Shown: positions 42,353-52,921 of the stretch, piece after piece
Layout of the letters: the number at the start of each line of letters is the position of its first letter
How positions within the stretch are numbered: position 1 is the first letter of the stretch
DNA from: Thalassobellus sp050294475
GTDB lineage: Bacteria > Bacteroidota > Bacteroidia > Flavobacteriales > Flavobacteriaceae
Length of the DNA stretch: 64,000 nucleotides
Reading direction: 5' to 3'
Assembly (NCBI GenBank): GCA_050294475.1
Contig: JBNKOE010000010.1
Location: 62,001-126,000 of the forward strand
Translations under genes and position numbers: made by a program
Notes under the pieces: generated by a model
Databases searched by the model: none
What the model was told of the DNA's origin: nothing
The model's input: only the letters and a program-made list of their open reading frames with translations

Positions 42353-45300
42353 TTATGGTAATTGTTCTGTAATTTGGTAGGTGCTAAAGTTTAGGGAATT
42401 CCCAGGATATGCTAATACGTTTTGTAGTATGTAAGGTACATCTGGATTAGTTCCTGAATATTGAGTTTCTCCATCTAAATTGGCATCATAGTCGTTGTAC
42501 CCATTAATTGTATAAGTTGGGAAATTCAAGAAATTTCCCGAATCGTTCAATATTTCAGATAAAATATCTGGCGTATCAGGACTAGTCCCAGAATATTGTA
42601 CAATACCATCTCCATTAACATCACCAGCCCACATGGCAACAATATCTGTTGGCATACCAAAAGTGGTCTGTGCATTACTGCCGTAAGTAATTTGATTATT
42701 TGCATCGGTAAAATCGATGGTTGTAGCAGATTGATTTAATGTTATGGCATTTGCAGTCATAATTCCGAGATGATTTCGGTGAGAAACAACAACATAATAG
42801 TCATCTGGCGTTACGTTAAATGTAAGTGCTGTTGCTAAATCGCTGACATTTGACACAACATCTCCATCTCGCTGTAAAATAGCTGATTGTCCTGATATAA
42901 CTAATGTAGGATCTGTAGCATCACGAAGTTCCACCCAAATCCAATCTACCATAGAATCCGACCCGTTGTCATCCAAATTTATCGTTTCAGTGATAACCTG
43001 ATTATCAGAATATGGCGAATTGTTATCAATCAGTGCGTTTACCCTTAAATCATCTCTCATTAAACTTTCTTCACCTGTGTTAGGATTTAACAATGCACCT
43101 TGAAGAAAAACATCAATATCAACTATTACGTAATCGCAAGAGGTTTCGTTAAAACTGGTTTGAGCATCAATATCTGTCCAATTGAGTGTACTGTAAGCTG
43201 CATTATCTACCAATACACAGATTAGATTAGGGTTGTTAGTAATATCAAAATCGTAAATATATTGATTACTGCCACTTTGAAGATTTAAAGCAGTTAGATT
43301 GTTGTCGTTTAACACCGCGTATTCTAAGTTTGGATATGCTGAAAGATCTAACTCAGTTAGTTCATTATTATCTAAAAGTAATGATACCAAATCATCATGT
43401 GTTCCTAAAGTTAAAGAAGTTAATAGATTATTATTTGCTTCTAATTCTTCTAAAACGCTTATATGACTTACATCTAAGGAACTTAATAGGTTATCAGGAC
43501 AAACCAAAGTGGTTAATGCTATATTATTAGCTAAATTTAATTCTGTAAGGTTGTTGTCTGTGATATCTAAATAACTTAAAGAAGCATTAGTACTAAGGTC
43601 TAAAGATGTCAAATTACAACGTAGTGCTCTGAAATTTGATAAATTCAAATTATTACTTAAATCGATTGTTGTTATCGGGTTATCGTGTACATACAAGCTT
43701 TGAATGCTTGTAAAATCTTCAATTCCTGTAAAATCTGATATGTTCTTATTGCCTACTAATAAGGTAGTAACACTTTCAATCAAAGCTGTTGGAACTTGCC
43801 CGTCACCTGAAATATCATCATAACCTAAAGCCTCTAAAGCTGCCTCAAAATTCGCATCTGGAATTTGGGTGTATTCGCAATACGTATCACTAAAACTCGT
43901 TTGAGCATCAATGTTAGTCCAATTGGTCGTACTATAAGCTGCATCATCAACTAGAATACAAGTTAAATCTGGATTGTTTGTTGCTTCAAAAGAGAGGATG
44001 TTTGAGCTGTTTCCATTCTTTAAATTTAACCCCGTTAAACCACAATTACTAATTTCTAATTCTTCTAAATTTGGCAAATCACTAAAATCTAGACTGTCTC
44101 CAAAGTCATTACCAGAAATATAAATGTATTGAATATTTAGATTATTGCTAAAATCTATAGTTGTTAGTTCGTTATTGTATAAAATTATGGTTTGCAAACT
44201 TGACTGATTAGAAATATCTAAACTAGTTAACATACAATTGGATGCTTCAATGTGTGTTAATAACGTGTTTTGAGAAATATCTAAAGAATTAAGGTTTGTG
44301 TTGTCTCTGATTGTTAAATAATTCAATGATGTATTATTACTTAAATCAATAACTTGTATGTCGTTATAACCTGCTCTTAAAATGGTAAGGCTTGTTAAGT
44401 TGCCTATATCTATAGTTGATAAATTATTTGATTCAATGTTTAATTCATCTAAGGCGATATTATTACTTAAATCTATACTAGTAAGTGAATTAAAACTACA
44501 ATCCAAATAGGTTAATGCTGTAAAATCCTCAATTCCTGTTAAATCTGATATACTTTTATAAACCACATCTAATGATGTTATTGTTTCAATTAAAGCAGTA
44601 GGTACTTGTCCATCACCAGAAATATCATCATAACCTAAAGCCTCTAAAGCTGCCTCAAAATTCGCATCTGGAATTGCTGTATATCTACAGTAGGTGTCGT
44701 TGAAAATACTTGATGAAGGCACATCAGTCCAGTTCGCAGTACTAAATGAAACATCGTCTACTAAAACACATAGGTTTGTGCCACCTTGTATTGATATTGG
44801 ATTCATTAAAGCATTAAAACCATTTTGAAGATTAACATATAAAGTACCTGAATAATTTAAAGTGAAATTAATTAAACCTGTATTGTTACTTAAATCGTAG
44901 TACTCTATAGCATTACCACCAGTAATCAATGTTTGTAAAACAGTATTTGTAGAAAAGTCTATCGTACTTAATGACGATGTGTTTTCCATTTCTACATACT
45001 TTAAATTTACCAAGCCAGTAATATCTATAGAGGATAATACATTTGCTGTAATGTCAAGGGTTTTTAATGCTGAACAACTCGTTAAGTCTAAAGCGCCAGT
45101 AAAATAATTAGCGTTTTCAAAATATAATTCTTCAAGAGAAGCTACATTATCTAAAATAAGTGTGTCTACTCTAGAGTTATTTGCATTTAATTTACGAAGG
45201 TTTATGTTACTGCTTAAATCTAATTGTGTAATAAGCATATTTTGAATGTCTAAATCTTCTAATGCTACTAGAGAACTTAAATCTACAGAAGTTATAAATG

Positions 45301-48300
45301 TTGAATAGATATGTAGCTTTTTAAGACTTATATTGTTGTTAAAGGGAATGCTTGAAAGAGAATTACTGTATGTTAATAGTTCTTCTAATGCAGACGCATT
45401 ATCAATATTTAATGTTGAAATATCATTGTTGTATGAATGCACAATTTTTAAAGCAGATGTATTGCTTATGTCTAAGGAATTAACCTCTGATTGAAAACAA
45501 TATATTTCTTGTATTACTGAGTTTCCGCTAAAATCTAAATCGTCTAATGTGTTATTTGAAATGTTTAATACCTCAAGACTTGTAAAGTCTTCAATTCCTG
45601 TTAAATCTGCAATAGCTTGGTTGCTAACATCTAAATTGGTAACCACTTCAATTAATGCCGTTGGCACCTGTCCATCTCCTGTAATATCATCATAACCTAA
45701 AGCATCTAAAGCGGCTTCAAAATTGGCGTCTGGAATTTGAGTATAGCCACAATAGTCGGTTTCAGTAAAATTGGTTTGGGCATCGATGCTTGTCCAATTT
45801 GTTGTGCTATAAGCTGCATCATCCACAGAAATACAGCTAAGATTTGTATTGTTTGTGGCTTCAAAACTTGTAATGCTTGCATTGTTTCCATTTCTTATGT
45901 CTAATACCTGTAAATCATTGTTATAAATATATACCTCGGTTAACCCTGTATTACTGGTCAAGTCAAGGTTTGTTAATTGATTGGTATGGATATTTAATAA
46001 ACTTAAGTTAGTAAGATTCGATACGTTTATTGAAGTTAATAGGTTGTCATCGGCAACTAAAAACATTAAGTTAGTATTGGATGACAAGTCAAGAGAAGTT
46101 AAACTATTTTCACTTACTCCTAATTCTTGAAGAAGTGTAAAATCTTCAATTCCAGTTAAGTCTGAAATATTTTCTGTTGACACATACAAAGAAGTAACAG
46201 TTTCAATTAACGTAGTAGGAACTTGACCATCACCAGAAATATCATCATAACCTAAAACTTCTAATGCTGCTTCAAAATTTGTATCTGGTATTGAGGTGTA
46301 TTCTATATAACAACCAATATCACTAAATGAAGTTTGATCGTCAATATCTGTCCAATTTGTTGTAGAATAAGCTGCATCATCTACCAAGATACAAGTTAAG
46401 TTCGGATTATTTGCTAACGAAAATGTACTAATAGTTGTGTTATTACCATTTTGAATATTTAAACTCGAAAGGTCATTGCTATTTAATCCCACTATAATTA
46501 AGTTAGAATTGTTACTTAAATCAACACTCGTAATAGAATTACTTCCTGCATAAAGTTGAGCAAGTAATGTGTTATTAGAAACATCTAAACTTGTAAGTGT
46601 ATTATTTTGAACTCCTAAAGCGGTTAATACAGTGTTGTTACTTACATCAATTGAAGTTAGATTATTGTTTTGAAACCATGCAGCAATAAGGTTTGGATTA
46701 TTAGATAAATCAATACTAGTAATACTATTATTCTCTAAAAATAACTTTTCTAATGCAGTGTTTGCACTTACATCTATGGTTGTTGTTATTCCGTTGTAAC
46801 GAGCAGCTATATTTCTAAGTGCTGAATTGTTGCTTAAATCTACAGTTGTAACTGAATTATTACTATAATTAAGTGTCTCCAAATCCTGAAAATCCTCAAT
46901 TCCAGATAAGTCTGTTATACCTGCATTGGTAACGGATAAACTAGTTAGGTTTTCAATATTAGCAGTAGGCACTTTGTTATCGCCAGAAATATCATCATAA
47001 CCTAATGCCTCTAGAGCTGCTTCAAAATTAGCATCAGGTATTAAGGTATATGTTATAGATTGAAGATTTGCTTCATCTGAGATAAGACTCTCACCACAGA
47101 TATTACTCAAAATAGCCCTGTAATACAAATCATTGGTTTCAGGAACATTGATAACCGACAAGGTCGTTGTTGTTGTTCCAGAGTAGCTACTATTGTCTGT
47201 AATGGTAAACCAAGTATCGCCACCATCACCCGATTCTTCCCATTCCACTGTATCAAAATTTTCTGCTACTACAGTAAATTGAGCCGTACCATTATTGGCT
47301 TCAACCGTTGTGTCTTGGGGTTGAGTTGTTATAACCATTGTATCACAACATTGTATCTTATCAGTCATTGCCGAAACACCACAACCAGCAGATTGTGTAA
47401 ATAAGTCCATAGTGTAATTAGCTCCATCAATATCTTTTTGATTCAACGAATATTTACTTTCCCCATTACTAATGCTGTAATGCATAATAACACTTGAGTC
47501 AATGACATGTCCTAATTGATGGGCATGACCTAATTCGTGTAAGGCTACACTTTTAAAATCGTATTGCGAAGATGAAGGAGTTCCGCTTCCATAGTACCAA
47601 TTGGTACTATCGTTCCATGTAATGTCCATTTCACTAACAATAGCTCTGTTAGTGGTAGAACAGTTTCCTAGAAAACGTGTTGTTACTTGTCCTAATACGC
47701 CTGTTGCCAATTCACTTCCGTTATCAAATCGAACAATGTTTATACCATCATTCACTGACTCATCTGTGTTTGTTGTGCCACTAAACGTAAAATTAATGTC
47801 CGACTCACAGTTCCATAAACCAAAAGCTTCCTCAAAATAAGTCTTTGCACTGCTGGTATCAAAGTCGGTATGATATTGAAATGTATAACCACCATTTCCA
47901 TCATCATCCTGTAATACAGAAGGATATACAGCAGTACTACCTATTGCATTAAGATGGCTATAGGTTATTAATAAATCAACATTAGGTTCCGTGCTTTCAC
48001 CGTTAGAGTTAGTCACAACAATACTACCAGTTCCTGCAAAATATGGTATTTCTACTTGTATCTCTGTATCTGACCAGCTCACTATTTCTGAATCTGCTGC
48101 ACTTACATGGCTAGCACCACCATCTGATGCATATGTAAACCCTACACTTCCTTGAGTAGTTCCAAAATTTATTCCAGTAATCGTTAAAACCGTTTGTGTT
48201 CCAGCAGTTGCGGTAAGCGGTGAAAAACTATAAACAGTGGGTGTTGCTAAAAAACTTTTATTAGTATTCGTTGTTCTACTAGGTCGAGCTTGAATAGTTT

Positions 48301-48817
48301 GAAAACTGCGTCCTGTTGCTTGCTGTATCCTACTGTAAAGTTTGCTTTCTATTGATTTGTATTTATTAAAAACATCAGAAGCTTCATCCTTAAATTTATC
48401 ATATTTAATAATACCTTGAGCAGCAGCAACCATTTGATATACATTACCAGAAACATTTAAGTTACCTGTAAAACTCTTTAGGAAGAATGTTCCAACAGTA
48501 CCAACTTGTAAATTAGCTTCACTTGAAGTTACCTGAATATCATTGCCTACTTGCCCCCCCATTGTTACAACATTAATTGAAATTGAGGTACTACTTCCCT
48601 TCATGTTTGTATAAACATTAACGGTATAAATAGTGTAGATGTTTTTATGATTTACATCCCAAAGGCTTTGGCTATCAATTACTTCTCCTTCTATAATTCT
48701 AGTAGCTTCACTCGCTCGCACTTCTAGGGAAACAGGCTCCATAAGTGTTCCGCAATTCTGTCCAAAATTCCAAAAAGGAACTGATAAAAAGGCTAAAATA
48801 AGTAGTTTAATTTTCAT
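42353..48817 (-). CDS. Giant matrixin-like, leucine-rich-repeat surface protein
   Basis: 2154 residues: signal peptide; a ~170-residue N-terminal region; an IPT/TIG domain (about 195-285, S-P-L-T-A-T-A-G-T-Q-T-V-L-T-I); a metzincin/matrixin-like protease (about 325-475) with zinc motif H-E-L-G-H-A-H-Q-L-G-H near 425 and Met-turn V-I-M-H-Y; an Ig-like domain (about 500-590); five LRR blocks (about 592, 842, 1027, 1380, 1650 onwards) each headed by I-P-D-A-N-F-E-A-A-L; then two calcium-loop/dockerin-like units (D-V-N-G-D-G, D-A-N-L-D-G) at the end. No T9SS tail is seen. Function: adhesion and/or extracellular proteolysis (inferred). Confidence 0.82.
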   Translation of the reverse strand: MKIKLLILAFLSVPFWNFGQNCGTLMEPVSLEVRASEATRIIEGEVIDSQSLWDVNHKNIYTIYTVNVYTNMKGSSTSISINVVTMGGQVGNDIQVTSSEANLQVGTVGTFFLKSFTGNLNVSGNVYQMVAAAQGIIKYDKFKDEASDVFNKYKSIESKLYSRIQQATGRSFQTIQARPSRTTNTNKSFLATPTVYSFSPLTATAGTQTVLTITGINFGTTQGSVGFTYASDGGASHVSAADSEIVSWSDTEIQVEIPYFAGTGSIVVTNSNGESTEPNVDLLITYSHLNAIGSTAVYPSVLQDDDGNGGYTFQYHTDFDTSSAKTYFEEAFGLWNCESDINFTFSGTTNTDESVNDGINIVRFDNGSELATGVLGQVTTRFLGNCSTTNRAIVSEMDITWNDSTNWYYGSGTPSSSQYDFKSVALHELGHAHQLGHVIDSSVIMHYSISNGESKYSLNQKDIDGANYTMDLFTQSAGCGVSAMTDKIQCCDTMVITTQPQDTTVEANNGTAQFTVVAENFDTVEWEESGDGGDTWFTITDNSSYSGTTTTTLSVINVPETNDLYYRAILSNICGESLISDEANLQSITYTLIPDANFEAALEALGYDDISGDNKVPTANIENLTSLSVTNAGITDLSGIEDFQDLETLNYSNNSVTTVDLSNNSALRNIAARYNGITTTIDVSANTALEKLFLENNSITSIDLSNNPNLIAAWFQNNNLTSIDVSNNTVLTALGVQNNTLTSLDVSNNTLLAQLYAGSNSITSVDLSNNSNLIIVGLNSNDLSSLNIQNGNNTTISTFSLANNPNLTCILVDDAAYSTTNWTDIDDQTSFSDIGCYIEYTSIPDTNFEAALEVLGYDDISGDGQVPTTLIETVTSLYVSTENISDLTGIEDFTLLQELGVSENSLTSLDLSSNTNLMFLVADDNLLTSINVSNLTNLSLLNIHTNQLTNLDLTSNTGLTEVYIYNNDLQVLDIRNGNNASITSFEATNNTNLSCISVDDAAYSTTNWTSIDAQTNFTETDYCGYTQIPDANFEAALDALGYDDITGDGQVPTALIEVVTNLDVSNQAIADLTGIEDFTSLEVLNISNNTLDDLDFSGNSVIQEIYCFQSEVNSLDISNTSALKIVHSYNNDISTLNIDNASALEELLTYSNSLSSIPFNNNISLKKLHIYSTFITSVDLSSLVALEDLDIQNMLITQLDLSSNINLRKLNANNSRVDTLILDNVASLEELYFENANYFTGALDLTSCSALKTLDITANVLSSIDITGLVNLKYVEMENTSSLSTIDFSTNTVLQTLITGGNAIEYYDLSNNTGLINFTLNYSGTLYVNLQNGFNALMNPISIQGGTNLCVLVDDVSFSTANWTDVPSSSIFNDTYCRYTAIPDANFEAALEALGYDDISGDGQVPTALIETITSLDVVYKSISDLTGIEDFTALTYLDCSFNSLTSIDLSNNIALDELNIESNNLSTIDIGNLTSLTILRAGYNDIQVIDLSNNTSLNYLTIRDNTNLNSLDISQNTLLTHIEASNCMLTSLDISNQSSLQTIILYNNELTTIDFSNNLNIQYIYISGNDFGDSLDFSDLPNLEELEISNCGLTGLNLKNGNSSNILSFEATNNPDLTCILVDDAAYSTTNWTNIDAQTSFSDTYCEYTQIPDANFEAALEALGYDDISGDGQVPTALIESVTTLLVGNKNISDFTGIEDFTSIQSLYVHDNPITTIDLSNNLNLSNFRALRCNLTSLDLSTNASLSYLDITDNNLTELNLANNIALTTLVCPDNLLSSLDVSHISVLEELEANNNLLTSLTLGTHDDLVSLLLDNNELTELDLSAYPNLEYAVLNDNNLTALNLQSGSNQYIYDFDITNNPNLICVLVDNAAYSTLNWTDIDAQTSFNETSCDYVIVDIDVFLQGALLNPNTGEESLMRDDLRVNALIDNNSPYSDNQVITETINLDDNGSDSMVDWIWVELRDATDPTLVISGQSAILQRDGDVVSNVSDLATALTFNVTPDDYYVVVSHRNHLGIMTANAITLNQSATTIDFTDANNQITYGSNAQTTFGMPTDIVAMWAGDVNGDGIVQYSGTSPDTPDILSEILNDSGNFLNFPTYTINGYNDYDANLDGETQYSGTNPDVPYILQNVLAYPGNSLNFSTYQITEQLP
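43140..47050 (-). repeat. Five internal LRR block repeats
   Basis: Blocks begin at about 47050, 46300, 45750, 44685 and 43875 (minus strand) with an almost identical 100-130 bp header encoding the I-P-D-A-N-F-E-A-A-L...G-D-G-Q-V-P motif and end with I-L-V-D-D-A-A-Y-S-T-T-N-W-T. The headers of blocks 4 and 5 share a run of over 50 near-identical bases, indicating recent duplication or gene conversion. Between header and footer are 6-12 ~21-residue bacterial LRRs (L-x-x-L-x-x-S-N-N). Confidence 0.8.
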
Positions 48818-48897
48818 GTAGGTTGTCTTTAATTGTTAGATTTTGGGCTAAAAAGCATTTTCATTAAAGAATTGATTACTCTTGTAATCTGACAAGG

Positions 48898-49068
48898 TTA
48901 TAATTTATCAATCCCTTGCTCTTTTATTATTCTCAACTCTTTCTCAGTTTCTTGCAAAGTGCTCAAAACACTTTCCAACTTTTTTTTCCTTTTTTTCAAA
49001 CGGGCAATTTCCAATGAGGTGTCATCGGTCTTGTTTGTGGAAAAAAGTTTTTTAAAAAAAGCTTTCAT
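48898..49068 (-). CDS. 56-aa coiled-coil peptide
   Basis: Minus-strand ORF, MKAFFKKLFSTNKTDD..., then a highly charged Lys/Glu helix with leucines at heptad positions (L-E-S-V-L-S-T-L-Q-E-T-E-K-E-L). It lies in the gap between the 2154-aa gene and the 7TM regulator gene. No signal peptide and no known family. A real small gene is plausible because it fills most of the gap without stops, but it is too short to be sure. Confidence 0.45.
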   Translation of the reverse strand: MKAFFKKLFSTNKTDDTSLEIARLKKRKKKLESVLSTLQETEKELRIIKEQGIDKL

Positions 49069-49244
49069 GCCATTCTTTTAAATTTTTCGCTAAATAAATG
49101 TTTGCCCTTGTTTTAACAAAAAAGAAAGGGGGTACAACTGGGGGGACATGTATTTAACACACTAAAAACAAGCAAATTGCAAAAACAGGAAGCGAGTAAA
49201 AAATGTGTGCCAAAGTTGAAATATGAAAAGCTTAAGAGATAAAA

Positions 49245-50960
49245 TTATATAGATTTTAAGTACTCTTCTAAGTCTACATCTACAGAAAGCTCCATTTTTT
49301 TTCTTAAACGATTTCTAGATTTTTTTACGGCATCTAACGAGGTAAATCGCAATCGGGCAATTTCCTTTCTACCTAAAGACATCCTTAAATAAGTGCAAAT
49401 CTCCAAGTCGGTTTTGGTTAGATTGGGATGGATATTTTTTAGGCGCTGAATGAATTCCCTGTTCAGTGCTTCAATATCACTTTTTATATTCAAAACCTGT
49501 GAATCTTCTAATAGTTCAGATTTAAGATTGGTAATTATGTTCTGAATCGAAATGGAATTATCATCACTAGCCACTTTTTTTAAATGATCTACTAGTTTTT
49601 CCTTAGACTTAATATGCTGAAAAGTTTCCTTTCTGAGTTTTTTAATTTCTTCTAACTTATAATCAATATCTGACTGTAGATGGTTTACACTAGAAGACAA
49701 CTCTATCAGCATTTTTTCTCTGTTCTTTTGAATTTTGTGATTGAGAATTAACTGGAAAATAACATAAAACAAAATTCCATAATTCACGATATACTTTGTT
49801 TGTATAACTAACATAGCATTTAGTATATCATTAATGAACATGCATACAAGAATAACTAAAATAATAAGTACTTGGAAGGCATAGGGTCTTTTATCTATTG
49901 CAGCTTTCAACACCAAATAAAACGCTAAAAACACTATCGAAAGTCCATAAACTTGAAAAAAAGGAGCGGAAAGTGTCGCATAAAATGTCGGAGCAAAAAG
50001 GACATAAATAATTCCTATTAAAGGAATAGCCACCAAAATTCTTGCAAGAGTTTTTGAAAAATATCCAAGAAACAATGCATCATGATATAAAATCATAAGG
50101 GACAATCCTCCATAATAACCTATATATCGCATTTTTTGAACAATGTCAAATGATATATCAGGGAAAAACGAATAGATAAGAGCTTCTCCAACAAAAAGTT
50201 GTCTGGAAGCACCAATAAAACAGAACAATCCAAAATGAAGAAAATAGGTTTCGTTTTTGAAAACATAAAATTTATAGAGCTCATAAAGCCCAAAGATGAT
50301 AATAAGTAATGTTATTAAACCTTCTATTAATGGATCAATTCTTTGTTGTGCTTCAAATTTTGATTTGGTTTGTATTTTATTTTGAAGAGGAAAACCTCCA
50401 CCAAGCCTATTATTGTGGTTAGATACCAATAGCATTATATCCAATCTATTTTCCTTAGGCAGTTCAACTCTAAAAGGTCTGCCATCCAACTTTTCCAGAT
50501 GACCATTCTTGGATAGGTTTCCTAATTGCCCATATTTTTTCCCATTAATCCAAATTTCTAAGGCACCCAAAACCCGATCAAAATTCAACACTAAAACATC
50601 ATCAATTTTTTCTTGATTGATAACCATTCGGTAAGTACCATAGCCTTTTGATTCAAATTCTTCAGAAGTCCATAAAGCAGGTGGCCAAGAAACAATTTTT
50701 GAATCAGTCAAAAGAGAGACATCATAATCTTCATTCTCATTTATTGGCCATTGCTTCCAATAAAAGAGACTTTCTCCTTTAAGCGTAATCTCGTTAGTTT
50801 TATCAGAATTTAAATTATTAATATCTATGAACCCTTCTTTCATAAACATAATTTCCTGATGCTTAGAAGAACAACCTAATTGAAAAATCAGAATAATAAC
50901 CGAAATCGATATCCAGACATTTTTTTTTAAAGATTTTGATTTGGCTTTTGGTTGTTTCAT
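49245..50960 (-). CDS. 7TM-DISM-type membrane regulator with C-terminal LuxR-like HTH
   Basis: 571 residues. Hydrophobic signal/lipoprotein N-terminus (L-I-F-Q-L-G-C, Cys30), an extracellular beta-sandwich (about 50-205), seven membrane helices (about 212-410), a coiled coil (about 415-480) and a C-terminal HTH (about 505-570, L-T-K-T-D-L-E-I-C-T-Y-L-R-M-S). It joins external sensing to DNA binding in one protein, as in similar Flavobacteriaceae proteins. The nearby surface-protein genes are possible targets. Length is typical. Confidence 0.82.
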   Translation of the reverse strand: MKQPKAKSKSLKKNVWISISVIILIFQLGCSSKHQEIMFMKEGFIDINNLNSDKTNEITLKGESLFYWKQWPINENEDYDVSLLTDSKIVSWPPALWTSEEFESKGYGTYRMVINQEKIDDVLVLNFDRVLGALEIWINGKKYGQLGNLSKNGHLEKLDGRPFRVELPKENRLDIMLLVSNHNNRLGGGFPLQNKIQTKSKFEAQQRIDPLIEGLITLLIIIFGLYELYKFYVFKNETYFLHFGLFCFIGASRQLFVGEALIYSFFPDISFDIVQKMRYIGYYGGLSLMILYHDALFLGYFSKTLARILVAIPLIGIIYVLFAPTFYATLSAPFFQVYGLSIVFLAFYLVLKAAIDKRPYAFQVLIILVILVCMFINDILNAMLVIQTKYIVNYGILFYVIFQLILNHKIQKNREKMLIELSSSVNHLQSDIDYKLEEIKKLRKETFQHIKSKEKLVDHLKKVASDDNSISIQNIITNLKSELLEDSQVLNIKSDIEALNREFIQRLKNIHPNLTKTDLEICTYLRMSLGRKEIARLRFTSLDAVKKSRNRLRKKMELSVDVDLEEYLKSI

Positions 50961-51169
50961 CTGTATAATAAAAATGAGTAATAATTGTGCCTTTTTTAAT
51001 TTAAGTCAAATAATAAATATCGTGAAAATATATTAAAATGGGTATTTTAAATTTGTGACACAAATATTTTTAGTTTATAAGATGCAACCAAAATTACTGT
51101 AAAAATTTTTGAATTTTACAAATACAACCATCAAATACATATCGAATTTAATTTCCCAATTTTAATTTC

Positions 51170-51890
51170 TTAGGCTGAACTTTTTATATTATCAAATGTT
51201 TGTGAATGTGAATTTGATTTCAATTTATATTTTAACATTGCCATATCATCACTCACTTTCCTTTCTATAACCCTTGCATAAATTTGAGTAGTTGCAATTT
51301 TGGTATGACCGAGTAATTTTGAAACTGTATCTATCGGTACGCCATTTGAAAAGTGTTATTGTAGTAGCAAATGTGTGACGTGCTATGTGAAATGTTAGAT
51401 TCTTTTTGATTTTACATAAGTCGGTTATTTCTTTTAAATATGAGTTGAGCTTTTGATTTGAAATGCTGGGAAATAATGTTTTTGTTTTCTTGGTTTTAAT
51501 ATGTCCTTCGTGTTTCAGAATTAACACTTCAGCAATTGGAAGTAATGGGATTTTTACTTTGTTATGTGTTTTTTGTCTATTTGTGATTTTCCACTTTCCA
51601 CCATCAATACCAAACGTAATATTATCCTCGTTGAGGTTCATTACATCAACATATGATAATAAGCCTGTATAGCAACTAAAAACTAATAAATCTTTAACAA
51701 GTTCCAGCCTTTCGATTTCAAATTCTTCTTCTATATCTGTAGTTTATCTTCACTTAAAAACTCACGTTCATTTTTGATATACGTCAGCTTAAATTTTATA
51801 AAGGGATCTTTGCTAATGTTACCATTTTACGAAGTCGTTGGATATGTTTCATAACCGTATTATTTTCCATTTTCTTTTAATGATCCTCTG
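51170..51890 (-). pseudogene. Tyrosine recombinase remnant, integrase copy 1
   Basis: Reads, with frameshifts, as the C-terminal two thirds of a Bacteroidota integrase: M-E-N-N-T-V-M-K-H (from 51890), D-L-L-V-F-S-C-Y-T-G-L, I-A-R-H-T-F-A-T-T, then after one extra T at about 51352 S-N-G-V-P-I-D-T-V-S-K-L-L-G-H-T-K-I-A-T-T-Q-I-Y-A. Another frame break lies near 51745. Everything N-terminal to residue ~200 is missing; the sequence instead joins the repeat at 51917. Homologous to the copy at 61624-62752. Confidence 0.85.
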
Positions 51891-51916
51891 GAACATAAGA
51901 AAGATCAAGTCAAAAA

Positions 51917-52028
51917 GTTGTGGGATAGCTTAAAATAGAAGACTTTTGAAAACAAAAAAAACCTTGTAAATCATACAATTTACAAGGTTTTAGTTTCTAT
52001 TGGTATTAATTTTTGTCGGGGTGGCAGG
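51917..52028. repeat. Direct repeat copy 1 with att-like tRNA end
   Basis: 112 bp almost identical to 62765-62875. It contains a 14-bp-stem hairpin (51958-51991) and ends in TGTCGGGGTGGCAGG (52014-52028), which is the 3' end of tRNA-Pro(UGG); after it the homology stops. This is the attachment-site pattern left when an element integrates into the tRNA 3' end. Confidence 0.85.
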
Positions 52029-52921
52029 TAGCCCTCCCTATATATGTAATATTCAAATAGTTACATATTAATTTACGTCTTGGTAACCGAATAGGTAACT
52101 TATTTGATAAGAACTTTTGTTTTATTTTGATACTAAGATAATGATTTTATAAAAGAAAAACTATTTTTAATAAAATACGATGAATCCACAATCCTTTATC
52201 CAAACAGAGATAACACCGAACAACAGGTATATGATTTTTAATCAAAAAGCGGTTCTATCATATGTATTGCATATTAAAAGCCCCAACATCTATCGAGCTA
52301 ATACTATGCAATGTTTTTGGGAATCTTGACCGAAAATCTCATTTTTTATTAAAAAATTCTTTGATTTTACTGGGCTACGAAGCTTTTTTACTAAAAAAAA
52401 GTGAATTGATATCCTTTTAAAACTTTTGAAACACCAATAGCCAACAATACCAATCAATACAAATCAGCCACATACTTTTTACTGTAAATTATTGCCTGTT
52501 TATAGGGCTTACGGGGCTATTTACTGTAAAAGTCAAATAGTATCTATTTGACAGGCACTACAACGGTTCAATATTCACTAAATCATATCAAATTCTATGG
52601 GTTTGCCGCAAATAAATGCCATTTTAATGGGGTTTCAAGAGGTTTTGCCGCAAATCTGAAATAAATGCAACCATTTAAAATTGGTAAATTGCTGATTTTA
52701 AGCGAAATATAAACCAGTAACATCGCGCAGCGTGTTACCCTCTTGCTTTACATTTAACGTTTGTAAGCAAACATCAAATGAAACCAGATTAAATTTATGT
52801 TTTTAGTTAATTATAAAAAGAAAAACTTATTAAAGAATAAAGGTTCATCCAAATATCAACTGTAACACAATTATCTAGAAACACATTATCTACTACTGTT
52901 AATTTTCGATTGTTAAAGAAG
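52029..52921. other. Gene-free border of the tRNA-Pro element
   Basis: No ORF with coding character. It contains the perfect inverted repeat GTCAAATAG/CTATTTGAC at 52532-52552 and two copies of TTGCCGCAAA (about 52603 and 52643). No function assigned. Confidence 0.5.

Noticed and set aside
47601..47840. 79-codon plus-strand ORF within the matrixin region
   Set aside because: Antisense to the zinc-protease coding sequence, without independent support.
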